DNA from: Hymenobacter sp. IS2118
Lineage (GTDB): Bacteria > Bacteroidota > Bacteroidia > Cytophagales > Hymenobacteraceae
Reading direction: 5' to 3'
DNA length: 64,000 nt
Assembly (NCBI RefSeq): GCF_000715495.1
Contig: NZ_JNLX01000185.1
Span: forward strand, 24,052-88,051
Part shown: one piece after another, positions 24,446 to 32,546 of the stretch
Numbering within the stretch: the stretch's first letter is position 1
Layout: each line of letters opens with the position of its first letter
The notes under the pieces: generated by a model
Database searches by the model: none
The model's input: the letters and a program-made list of their open reading frames with translations, nothing else
What the model was told of the DNA's origin: nothing
Made by a program: the position numbers and the translations under genes

Positions 24446-27400
24446 ATGGCTGCCCCCAAGACTCCGCAAACCAAGCCTCGTCGTTCCGCGGTCGTGGCAG
24501 CTTCGGAAGATAACCCCGGTGGAATGCCGGATTCTGGTGCCATCTCGTCCCTGGATGTGGTCCGGACCAACAACGACCTGACCCGCAAAAGAGGCGGCTC
24601 CCGTGGTTCCCTCGATACGCAGGACCCCGGCTACGTCAACGACCAGCTCAACCGGGTGCTATTTGCCCTCGACGCCTTTAAGAAGGGCGACGTATCGGTG
24701 CGCCTGACCAAGCAGAACGACGACATTTTCGCGGAAATCGCCGAAGCCTACAACTCCATGGTGGAGATGATAGGCGGGGTAGGCGGCGAAGTGTCGCGCA
24801 TCTCGAAAGTGGCCGGAGTGGAAGGAAACCTCAAGGCGCGGGCTTCGGCCGACGGCGCCGCGGGCTTCTGGCGCGACATGCTCAACAACATCAACGGCCT
24901 CGTTGACAGCATCGCCGTGCCGGTACTGGAAGTAAGCAAGGTGTTGAAGAACATCAGCCGCGGCAATCTGGACGAAAGCTTCCAGATTCCGGTGTCGGGC
25001 GACTTCAAGCTGATGGCCGAAACCATCAACAAAACGATTGATAACCTCAATATTTTCGCCAGCGAAGTAACCCGCGTGGCCCAGGAAGTGGGCACCGAGG
25101 GCAAGCTCGGCGGCCAGGCCAGCGTGCCCAACGTGGGCGGTATCTGGAAAGACCTGACCGACAACGTGAATAACATGGCCTCGAACCTCACCGTGCAGGT
25201 GCGGGACATTGCCAACGTGGCCACGGCCGTAGCCAAGGGCGACCTGAGCCAGAAAATCACCGTCGATGTAAAGGGCGAGTTCCTGCAGCTCAAGCAGAAC
25301 CTGAACCAGATGGTGGACTCGCTCAACCTGTTTGCCGGCGAGGTAACCCGCGTGGCCCAGGAAGTGGGCACCGAGGGCAAGCTCGGCGGTCAGGCCTCCG
25401 TGCCCAACGTGGCCGGCGTGTGGAAGGAGCTGACCGACAACGTAAACAACATGGCCAGCAACCTGACTTCTCAGGTGCGGGACATTGCCAACGTGGCCAC
25501 GGCCGTAGCCAAGGGCGACCTGAGCCAGAAAGTTACCGTCGATGTAAAAGGGGAGCTGCTCCAGCTGAAGCAGAACCTGAACCAGATGGTGGACTCGCTC
25601 AACCTGTTTGCCGGCGAGGTGACCCGCGTGGCCCAGGAAGTAGGCACCGAAGGCCGCCTCGGTGGCCAGGCCTCCGTGCCCAGCGTGGCCGGGGTGTGGA
25701 AGGACCTGACCGACAACGTGAACTACATGGCCAGCAACCTGACCAGTCAGGTGCGGGACATTGCCAACGTGGCCACGGCCGTAGCCAAGGGCGACCTGAC
25801 CCAGACGGTGACCGTCGATGTAAAAGGCGAGTTCCTGCAACTCAAGCAGAACCTGAACCAGATGGTGGCTTCGCTGAACCTGTTTGCCGGCGAGGTAACC
25901 CGCGTGGCCCAGGAGGTGGGCACCGAGGGCAAGCTCGGCGGCCAGGCTTCCGTGCCGAACGTGGCCGGCGTGTGGAAAGCCTTGACGGACAACGTAAACG
26001 ATATGGCCGCGGCTCTCACCTCGCAGGTGCGGGACATTGCCAACGTAGCCACCGCCGTAGCCCGCGGCGACCTCAGCCAGAAGATGACGGTGAACGTGAA
26101 AGGCGAAATCCTGGAGCTGAAGAACATCCTCAACCAGATGGTGGACTCGCTGAACATCTTCGGCGATGAAGTAACCCGGGTGGCCCGCGAAGTGGGCACC
26201 GAAGGCAAACTCGGCGGCCAGGCCGTGGTGCCCCGCGTCGGCGGCACCTGGAAAGAGCTGACCGACAACGTGAACACCATGGCCAGCAACCTGACCTCGC
26301 AGGTACGGGACATTGCCAACGTGGCCACCGCCGTATCGAAAGGCGACCTGAGCCAGAAGATTACGGTGGACGTGAAAGGCGAGCTGCTGGACCTGAAGGA
26401 CAACCTCAATCAGATGGTGGACTCGCTCAACATCTTCGCTGGCGAAGTAACCCGCGTGGCCCGCGAAGTGGGCACCGAAGGTATTCTGGGCGGCCAGGCC
26501 AACGTGCCCCGCGTAAGCGGCACCTGGAAAGACCTGACCGACAACGTGAACACGATGGCCAGCAACCTAACCTCGCAGATGCGCGACATTGCCAACGTGG
26601 CAACCGCGGTAGCGAAAGGTGACCTGAGCCAGAAAATCACGGTGAACGTGCGCGGCGAGCTGCTGCAGTTGAAGGAAAACCTCAACGAAATGGTGGACTC
26701 GCTGAACATCTTCGGCGACGAGGTAACCCGCGTGGCCCGCGAAGTAGGCACCGAAGGCAAGCTCGGCGGCCAGGCCACGGTGCCCAACGTGCGCGGCACC
26801 TGGAAAGACCTGACCGACAACGTGAACACCATGGCCAGCAACCTGACGAGTCAGGTGCGGGACATTGCCAACGTGGCCACCGCCGTATCGCGCGGCGACC
26901 TCAGCCAGAAAGTGTCGGTAAACGTCAATGGCGAGCTGCTGGACCTGAAGGACAACCTGAACCAGATGGTGGACTCGCTCAACATCTTCGCCGGCGAAGT
27001 AACCCGCGTGGCCCAGGAAGTGGGCACCGAGGGCAAGCTCGGCGGCCAGGCCAGCGTGCCCAACGTGGCCGGCGTGTGGAAGGAACTGACCGACAACGTG
27101 AACTACATGGCCAGCAACCTCACCACGCAGGTGCGGGGCCTGGTGAAGGTGGTAACCGCCGTATCGAAAGGCGACCTTACCCAGAAGCTGACCCTCGAAG
27201 CCAAAGGCGAAGTAGCCGAGCTGGCCGACACCATCAACAGCATGGTGGACGACCTGAACCGCTTGGCCTCCGAAGTAAGCCGCGTGGCCAAAGTGGCCGG
27301 GGTAGAGGGCAAGCTGACCGAACGCGCCACCGTAGGCGGCGTGTCGGGCTCCTGGAAAGAGCTGGTGGACACCCTCAACGGCCTCATCGAATCCATTGCC

Positions 27401-28867
27401 TCCCCGGTACTGGAAGTGAGCCGCGTGGTGCGGGCCATCTCGGAAGGCGACCTGACCCAGCGCGTGGAAGTGCCCACCACGGGCGACATCCTCGCCATGT
27501 CCAACGCCCTTAACCTGGCCGTGGAAAACCTCAACGAGCTGCTTGGCGAAATCAACGACTCCTCGCAGATTGTAGGTACTTCTTCGGAAGAAATGGCTGG
27601 CAAAGGCCAGGAGATGAGCCGCGTGACCGTGGACGTGGCGCTGGCCATGCAGCAGATGGCCGAAGGCGCCCAGAATCAGGCCTTGAAAACAGACCAGGCC
27701 TTCAAGCTGATTGAAGAAATCATGCAGGCCACCAAGGAAACGGCCAACAAAGCCGACGTGGTGAACAAGTCGGCCATCCTGGGTGAGCAAACCTCGCAAC
27801 TGGGTCTGAAAACCGTAGCTGAGGTGGTGAAAAACATGGAAGAAATATCCAGCGCCGCTTCTCAGACCTCGCGCACCATCGAAGTACTGAGCACCCGTTC
27901 GGGCGAAATCAGCAAGTCGCTGGGTGTGATTACCGACATCGCCTCGCAAACCAACCTGCTGGCTTTGAACGCCGCCATCGAAGCCGCCCGGGCTGGCGAA
28001 GCCGGCCGTGGTTTTGCCGTGGTAGCCGAAGAAATCCGCAAGCTGGCCGAAGGCTCCCGCAAGTCGGCCAACGAAATTGCTACGCTGGTAGAGGACGTTC
28101 GGAAGGACACCACCTCGGCCGCCACCGCTATTTCGACCATGGAAAACCGGGTACTGAAAGGCAAGAATGCCACGTTCGAAGCCAGCTCGGCCTTTAAGAA
28201 CATTGCCACCAGCAGCGGCGAAACGCTCCGCACCTCGCGCGACATTCTCACGGCTACCGAGGTGCAGAAAGCCTCGATTGGCGACGTGGTGAAGTACGTG
28301 GAAGAAGTGGTAGCCATTGCCGAGCAAACGGCTACCGGCACCCAGCAGGTGGCCGGCACGGCCAAGCAGCTCTCCACGGCCATGCAGGAGCTCACCACCA
28401 GCTCGCAACGCCTCACCGACATCGCCGACGACCTGCAGGCGGGCCTCGAAACCTTCCAGCTCAGCTCCTACGAGCCGGAGCCCGAGCCGATACCCATTCG
28501 TCGGGCCAGTGTCCGCGACGTTTACCGGGGCCGCGAGTCGTATGCTCCGGCACCGCAAGCGGGCATGACCGCCCGCCGGGGCCAAAGCCAGAACGAGCAG
28601 CATGCCCCCGACCATGCCGAGAACAACCGGCGGAATGGCATGGTGCGGCGTACCAGCCGGGCCGAAGCTGCTCCTGAGGCGGCTCCAGTTCCTACGAAAA
28701 TCGAACGTCGGGTGCGGCCGTTGCGCGCCGAAGCTCCGGCGCCCGCCCCACGGCCAGCAGCAAAGCCAGCGGCGCCCAAGCCCGATGCCGCTAAAAACCG
28801 CAAAGAGCCCACCAAGGGCCAGGTCGAGACACCCAGTGCGTCCAAGTCAAAAGCCAAAGCCAAGTAG
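24446..28867 (+). CDS. Cytoplasmic chemoreceptor with poly-HAMP array
   Basis: This 1473-residue protein has no signal peptide or transmembrane helix. After a variable N-terminus and one HAMP-like segment (about 63-110) it carries ten 92-residue units in exact register (residues 115-1034), each of the form EVTRVAQEVGTEG...GGQA...V.GVWK.LTDNVN.MA.NLT.QVRDIA.VATAVA.GDL...GE.L.LK. A methyl-accepting signalling domain follows (about 1035-1330) with the conserved tip SQTNLLALNAAIEAARAGEA and FAVVAEEIRKLAEGSRKSANEI. The tail (about 1345-1473) is Pro/Ala/Lys-rich and disordered, without a CheR-docking pentapeptide. The receptor is probably soluble and signals to the CheW/CheA encoded next. The unit sequence strongly resembles HAMP repeats of fungal group III histidine kinases. 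The ligand is unknown. Confidence 0.93.
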   Translation: MAAPKTPQTKPRRSAVVAASEDNPGGMPDSGAISSLDVVRTNNDLTRKRGGSRGSLDTQDPGYVNDQLNRVLFALDAFKKGDVSVRLTKQNDDIFAEIAEAYNSMVEMIGGVGGEVSRISKVAGVEGNLKARASADGAAGFWRDMLNNINGLVDSIAVPVLEVSKVLKNISRGNLDESFQIPVSGDFKLMAETINKTIDNLNIFASEVTRVAQEVGTEGKLGGQASVPNVGGIWKDLTDNVNNMASNLTVQVRDIANVATAVAKGDLSQKITVDVKGEFLQLKQNLNQMVDSLNLFAGEVTRVAQEVGTEGKLGGQASVPNVAGVWKELTDNVNNMASNLTSQVRDIANVATAVAKGDLSQKVTVDVKGELLQLKQNLNQMVDSLNLFAGEVTRVAQEVGTEGRLGGQASVPSVAGVWKDLTDNVNYMASNLTSQVRDIANVATAVAKGDLTQTVTVDVKGEFLQLKQNLNQMVASLNLFAGEVTRVAQEVGTEGKLGGQASVPNVAGVWKALTDNVNDMAAALTSQVRDIANVATAVARGDLSQKMTVNVKGEILELKNILNQMVDSLNIFGDEVTRVAREVGTEGKLGGQAVVPRVGGTWKELTDNVNTMASNLTSQVRDIANVATAVSKGDLSQKITVDVKGELLDLKDNLNQMVDSLNIFAGEVTRVAREVGTEGILGGQANVPRVSGTWKDLTDNVNTMASNLTSQMRDIANVATAVAKGDLSQKITVNVRGELLQLKENLNEMVDSLNIFGDEVTRVAREVGTEGKLGGQATVPNVRGTWKDLTDNVNTMASNLTSQVRDIANVATAVSRGDLSQKVSVNVNGELLDLKDNLNQMVDSLNIFAGEVTRVAQEVGTEGKLGGQASVPNVAGVWKELTDNVNYMASNLTTQVRGLVKVVTAVSKGDLTQKLTLEAKGEVAELADTINSMVDDLNRLASEVSRVAKVAGVEGKLTERATVGGVSGSWKELVDTLNGLIESIASPVLEVSRVVRAISEGDLTQRVEVPTTGDILAMSNALNLAVENLNELLGEINDSSQIVGTSSEEMAGKGQEMSRVTVDVALAMQQMAEGAQNQALKTDQAFKLIEEIMQATKETANKADVVNKSAILGEQTSQLGLKTVAEVVKNMEEISSAASQTSRTIEVLSTRSGEISKSLGVITDIASQTNLLALNAAIEAARAGEAGRGFAVVAEEIRKLAEGSRKSANEIATLVEDVRKDTTSAATAISTMENRVLKGKNATFEASSAFKNIATSSGETLRTSRDILTATEVQKASIGDVVKYVEEVVAIAEQTATGTQQVAGTAKQLSTAMQELTTSSQRLTDIADDLQAGLETFQLSSYEPEPEPIPIRRASVRDVYRGRESYAPAPQAGMTARRGQSQNEQHAPDHAENNRRNGMVRRTSRAEAAPEAAPVPTKIERRVRPLRAEAPAPAPRPAAKPAAPKPDAAKNRKEPTKGQVETPSASKSKAKAK
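24788..27547 (+). repeat. Ten tandem 276-bp units (HAMP array) inside the receptor gene
   Basis: Unit starts fall every 276 bases: 24788, 25064, 25340, 25616, 25892, 26168, 26444, 26720, 26996 and 27272. The inner eight (25064-27271) are nearly identical in protein and very similar in DNA. The first and last are diverged (KVAGVEG instead of EVGTEG) and resemble each other, also in having VDSIAVPVLEVSKV and IESIASPVLEVSRV in the linker. Confidence 0.95.
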
Positions 28868-28885
28868 TAGCATCACATATTAAAT

Positions 28886-28920
28886 AGCCGGTTATTGCTC
28901 TGTTTTAGGGGCAACCGGCT
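28886..28920 (+). terminator. Stem-loop between receptor and cheW
   Basis: AGCCGGTT and AACCGGCT form an 8-bp perfect stem with a 19-base loop, followed by GTTTACTATTTTTT. It may be a partial terminator or a stabilising element that lowers cheW expression relative to the receptor. Confidence 0.4.
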
Positions 28921-28960
28921 GTTTACTATTTTTTCTGACTACTGCCCAACCACTCATAAT

Positions 28961-29491
28961 ATGGCCGAGACCACACCTTCCCTTACTTCCTCAAAAACCG
29001 AGCGCGCCAAACCGACGGAGCGGGTTCAACTCATCGTGTTCCGGCTGGGAGATGAGGATTATGGCATCCGCATTGAGCAAGTAAAGGAAGTGACGGTAAC
29101 GCCCGAGGTTGCGCGCATGCCCAAAACCCCGCTATTCATCAAAGGCATTGCCAACCTGCGGGGCGACATTATTGCCATCATCGACCTGGAAGAGCGGTTT
29201 CGACTGCGCCCGGAGGGGCGTCCCGTACCCGAACGCTCGTACACGGTGGCCGTGGAAGCCGACGATTACACCCTGGGGCTGATGGTACGCGAAGTGCCCC
29301 GGCCATTTACGCTGCCTTTAAGCCAGATTGAGCCCGCCCCCGAATTCGTGCAGGATTCGAGTACCCGCGATAAGTACCTGGAGGGTATTGCCAAACTGCC
29401 CGAAGGCGGAATCATCATCGTGTTGGACATGCGCAAGCTGCTCACACCAAGCGAAGTAATGCGGCTGCCGGGCAAAATGGCATCTTCGTAA
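28961..29491 (+). CDS. cheW: Chemotaxis adaptor CheW
   Basis: This 176-residue coupling protein links receptor tips to the kinase CheA. The SH3-like CheW fold is shown by QLIVFRLGDEDYGIRIEQV, IKGIANLRGDIIAIIDL, and the C-terminal IAKLPEGGIIIVLDMRKLL. Start 28961 (MAETTPSLTSS) is chosen because the ~20 N-terminal residues are a typical polar leader and the upstream in-frame extension overlaps the stem-loop. It is second in the five-gene plus-strand operon, 93 bases after the receptor. Confidence 0.95.
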   Translation: MAETTPSLTSSKTERAKPTERVQLIVFRLGDEDYGIRIEQVKEVTVTPEVARMPKTPLFIKGIANLRGDIIAIIDLEERFRLRPEGRPVPERSYTVAVEADDYTLGLMVREVPRPFTLPLSQIEPAPEFVQDSSTRDKYLEGIAKLPEGGIIIVLDMRKLLTPSEVMRLPGKMASS

Positions 29492-29569
29492 CCACTTCCC
29501 CGTACAACCCGGGGCCAAGCCAGAGGGCCCGGCAGCCAAATCGAAATTATTATTAAGTCAGCCATTCCC

Positions 29570-29956
29570 ATGAACAAGCGCATTCTCATCGTCGACGATT
29601 CTTTTTACATGCGCACGATGCTCAAAAACATGCTCACCGATGCCGGCTACGAAGTAGTGGGCGAGGCGGCCAACGGTGCTCAGGCACTGGAGATGGCCGC
29701 TTCGACGGAACCCGACCTGATTACGCTCGACGTTATTCTGCCCGACAACACCGGTCTGGACGTACTCAAGAGCCTGCGCCAGATTCAGCCTTCAGCCAAA
29801 GTGGTGATGTGCAGTGCAGTAGGACAGGAGGTCATCGTGACCGAAGCCATCGAGAACGGCGCTATGGCGTACATCGTGAAACCGTTCTCGGAAGAGAAGG
29901 TGCTGGAAATTGTGGGCGCGGCGTTGCAAAACGGCGCGAGCGAGCAAACCGCGTAA
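29570..29956 (+). CDS. cheY: Response regulator CheY
   Basis: This is a 128-residue single-domain receiver. The phosphorylation site is complete: acidic Asp9-Asp10 (LIVDDS), phosphoacceptor Asp54 (ITLDVILPD), Ser82 (MCSAVGQ) and Lys104 (YIVKPF). It has no output domain, so it should act by protein binding, as CheY does on a motor or motility switch. It sits between cheW and cheA, as expected for a dedicated output of this pathway. What it binds in this probably non-flagellated organism is open; gliding or type IV pilus machinery is a possibility. Confidence 0.95.
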   Translation: MNKRILIVDDSFYMRTMLKNMLTDAGYEVVGEAANGAQALEMAASTEPDLITLDVILPDNTGLDVLKSLRQIQPSAKVVMCSAVGQEVIVTEAIENGAMAYIVKPFSEEKVLEIVGAALQNGASEQTA

Positions 29957-29991
29957 GATGCGGCTTTCATCTATCCGTGTAAGCTTACAAT

Positions 29992-30008
29992 CCGCCGGCA
30001 ACGGCGGG
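29992..30008 (+). other. GC stem-loop between cheY and cheA
   Basis: CCGCCG-GCAA-CGGCGG forms a 6-bp stem with a GCAA tetraloop and no T run. It may act as an mRNA processing or stability element in the 105-base gap. Confidence 0.4.
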
Positions 30009-30061
30009 ACTCGGCTGTGCGCGGTAGATTCTCTCCTTCTTCACGCAAGGATATCCGGCCA

Positions 30062-31702
30062 ATGAAAACGCGCGACCAGGAATATCGGGAGCTGTTTATG
30101 GCCGAGGCGCTGGAGTATTACGACTCCATGAGCCGGCATTTGAGCGAGCTGGAACGCAACCCCAACGCCGGACCCGCTCTCAACGAGCTGTTCCGGCTCA
30201 TGCACAACCTCAAGGCCAACGCCCGCGCCATGGGCTTCACCGATTTGGGAGAAGTGGCGCACCAGCTGGAAACCTTATTTGGTCTTATTCGGGATAAGGA
30301 GCGGGAGTTCAGCGGCGCCTTGATTCGGGTTGTTTTCGCTGGGGTTGACGCCTTGGGGAGTATGATTCGGGCCGTAGGTGCTAACCAGCCGCTGCCGGAT
30401 GCCACCGCGCTGCTCCATAACCTGGACCTTGTAGTGCGCGGCGAAGCGCCCATTCTGGAAGAGGAAGAAGCGGCCGAAACCGAAGAGGAATCCAATCGCA
30501 AAATGGAGCTCTCGGACCTGGTCTATATCCAGGTAAAGAAGCTCGATAATCTGCTTAACCTGGTAGGAGAGTTGGTCATTGACCGGGACCGGATTATGAC
30601 CCTGGCCCAGGAACTCGACAACCCCGCGCTACTGGCCACGGCTCAGCACCTGTTCCGCATCTCCGACGACCTGCAGTACAGCGTGATGGATGCCCGCTTG
30701 GTAGGCGTGGGGGTGCTGCTCAATAAGTTTCCCCGCGTGGTGCGCGACGTGGCCAGTGCCGAAGACAAGGAAGTAAAGCTGACCTTGAGCGGCCAGGACG
30801 TGCAGATTGACCGCAACATCCTGCAAATCATCACCGATGCGCTATTGCACCTCGTGCGCAATGCCGTCAGCCACGGCCTCGAAACCACCGAAAACCGCCT
30901 GAAAGCCGGCAAGCCACCGATAGGTGAGCTCACATTGTCGGCCATGACGGAGCGCGACGATGTGCTGCTTCAGGTGCGGGACGACGGCCGCGGCATCGAC
31001 ACCGAAGCCGTGCGCCGCAAAGCCATAGAGCGCGGCCTCATCACTGCCAAGGCCGCCCCCGCTTTGGACGAGCAGGCCGTGTGGGCGCTTTTGTTTGAAC
31101 CCGGCTTTTCGATGGCCCAGCAAGTGACCGATATTTCGGGCCGCGGCGTGGGGCTGGACGTGGTCAAGCTGGCCCTGGATTCGTTGGGTGGGCAGTTGCG
31201 CGTTGACTCCGAATTGGGCGTGGGCACCACTTTTACACTGGTTCTGCCTACCTCAATTGCGGTGAAGGGCGCTTTGCTGGTTGAGGTAAATGAGCGGCCC
31301 TACGCCATTCCGCTCATGCACACAGACACAGTGCTGGCCTTGCATCCCGGCCAGATTTCAATCGTTGGGGGCGTGATGGTTACGTATTTACACGAGCAGA
31401 GCGTGCCGCTGGTGCCATTGCGTCAACTCCTTCACGACGAGGGCGACGAGCCTTTGCCCTCAGCTCATAAAAGTGACATTGAGGGTACCCAACATGTGTT
31501 GGTGGTTAACTATAATAGCCGTCGTTTGGGCTTGATAGTTGACCGGTTTATTCGCCAGCAGAACATTGTTATTAAGCCCCTAAGTAAGCCTTTGGACACT
31601 ATTGACCTTTTTGGGGGGGTCACGTTGCTCGGAAGCGGGCAAGTGTGTCTTGTGCTGGACGTGCCAGCGCTCAGTCGTTTGTTTCTTACCAAACGGCCTT
31701 AA
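30062..31702 (+). CDS. cheA: Chemotaxis histidine kinase CheA (no P2 domain)
   Basis: This 546-residue kinase phosphorylates CheY under receptor control. The N-terminal Hpt (P1) domain carries the phosphoacceptor His48 in RLMHNLKANARAMGF. A short acidic linker (EEEEAAETEEES) replaces the CheY-binding P2 domain. The dimerisation domain has NLLNLVGELVIDRDRI. The ATPase shows an N box (HLVRNAVSHGLE), VRDDGRGID and ISGRGVGLDVV. The C-terminal CheW-like domain spans about 400-546. Start 30062 (MKTRDQEYRELF) fits the P1 helix. The last ~130 codons use more A/T-ending codons than the rest. It lies 105 bases after cheY and 57 before cheC. Confidence 0.95.
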   Translation: MKTRDQEYRELFMAEALEYYDSMSRHLSELERNPNAGPALNELFRLMHNLKANARAMGFTDLGEVAHQLETLFGLIRDKEREFSGALIRVVFAGVDALGSMIRAVGANQPLPDATALLHNLDLVVRGEAPILEEEEAAETEEESNRKMELSDLVYIQVKKLDNLLNLVGELVIDRDRIMTLAQELDNPALLATAQHLFRISDDLQYSVMDARLVGVGVLLNKFPRVVRDVASAEDKEVKLTLSGQDVQIDRNILQIITDALLHLVRNAVSHGLETTENRLKAGKPPIGELTLSAMTERDDVLLQVRDDGRGIDTEAVRRKAIERGLITAKAAPALDEQAVWALLFEPGFSMAQQVTDISGRGVGLDVVKLALDSLGGQLRVDSELGVGTTFTLVLPTSIAVKGALLVEVNERPYAIPLMHTDTVLALHPGQISIVGGVMVTYLHEQSVPLVPLRQLLHDEGDEPLPSAHKSDIEGTQHVLVVNYNSRRLGLIVDRFIRQQNIVIKPLSKPLDTIDLFGGVTLLGSGQVCLVLDVPALSRLFLTKRP

Positions 31703-31759
31703 CTTCTCTTTCTTTTTCATCTCAGTCCTCGCAGCTGCACTTCCCCTATTATCGACGTT

Positions 31760-32392
31760 ATGGATTTATCGATGACCGACTTAGAGCGTGATATAATTCG
31801 CGAGATTTTGAACATCGGCCTGGCTCGCGCCGCCGATTCGTTCGCCGTAATTGCCCAGGAACGGGTTTTGTTGGAAGTGCCGAATATCGACTTGCTCGTG
31901 AGCGACGACATCTTGGCCCGTGTGCGCGAGTACCAGTCCCGGCACGTTCCGATTCAATCCGACATTCGGGGCGATTTCAATGGCACGACGCTGATGTTCT
32001 TCTCCGGCCAGCACATTCAGCGCCTGTCCCGGGTGTGTTTGCGCATGCAAACCACCGAAACCCTGGAGGTGAACGAGCTACAGGAATCCCTGCTGCTGGA
32101 AATCAGCAATATCATCACCGGGGCACTTGTCACCCAGCTGGCCAATATACTGAAGGCCAACATCTACGGCGCGCCACCCACGGCCCCGCACGGCGACATT
32201 GCCGACGTGATGGATGGCTTGCTGCCCGAGCACCAGCTGCAGCCCCTTATTTTCTCGGTGATTACCCAGTTTTCCGACAAGGACAACATGGTGGAACTAC
32301 CGCTTATGCTCTTTTTTGACCGCGAGACGTTTACGAAAATTCTCGAAATCATTCGCAGCTACGACTTTTTAGGAAGTCAGATGTCGGCTTAG
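31760..32392 (+). CDS. cheC: CheC-like CheY-P phosphatase
   Basis: This 210-residue CheC/CheX/FliY-type phosphatase terminates the CheY-P signal. Both active sites match the family pattern [D/S]-x3-E-x2-N-x22-P: D11, E15, N18, P41 and S110, E114, N117, P140. Two intact sites are typical of CheC or FliY rather than CheX. It is the last gene of the operon. No CheD (the usual CheC partner) and no CheR or CheB are present within the window, so adaptation may depend on dephosphorylation rather than on receptor methylation. Confidence 0.88.
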   Translation: MDLSMTDLERDIIREILNIGLARAADSFAVIAQERVLLEVPNIDLLVSDDILARVREYQSRHVPIQSDIRGDFNGTTLMFFSGQHIQRLSRVCLRMQTTETLEVNELQESLLLEISNIITGALVTQLANILKANIYGAPPTAPHGDIADVMDGLLPEHQLQPLIFSVITQFSDKDNMVELPLMLFFDRETFTKILEIIRSYDFLGSQMSA

Positions 32393-32546
32393 GTCTTCGT
32401 TCCATTCCATTTGAGCAAGCTGGGTATTAGCGCCATTTTTGCCGGCGTGCTTGCCCGATTGCCTCGCTTTCTGTCCAACGCCGCCAGTGGATTTATTCCC
32501 TTTGGCGGCCTTGGTTTTTATAATCTTACTTCCAATACCAACACCG

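Noticed and set aside
24788..27547. CRISPR array or satellite DNA
   Set aside because: The 276-base units are in frame, encode HAMP domains and have no spacer/repeat structure.
24659..28615. Long minus-strand frames across the receptor gene
   Set aside because: They repeat with the same 276-base period as the HAMP array and are shadows of it.
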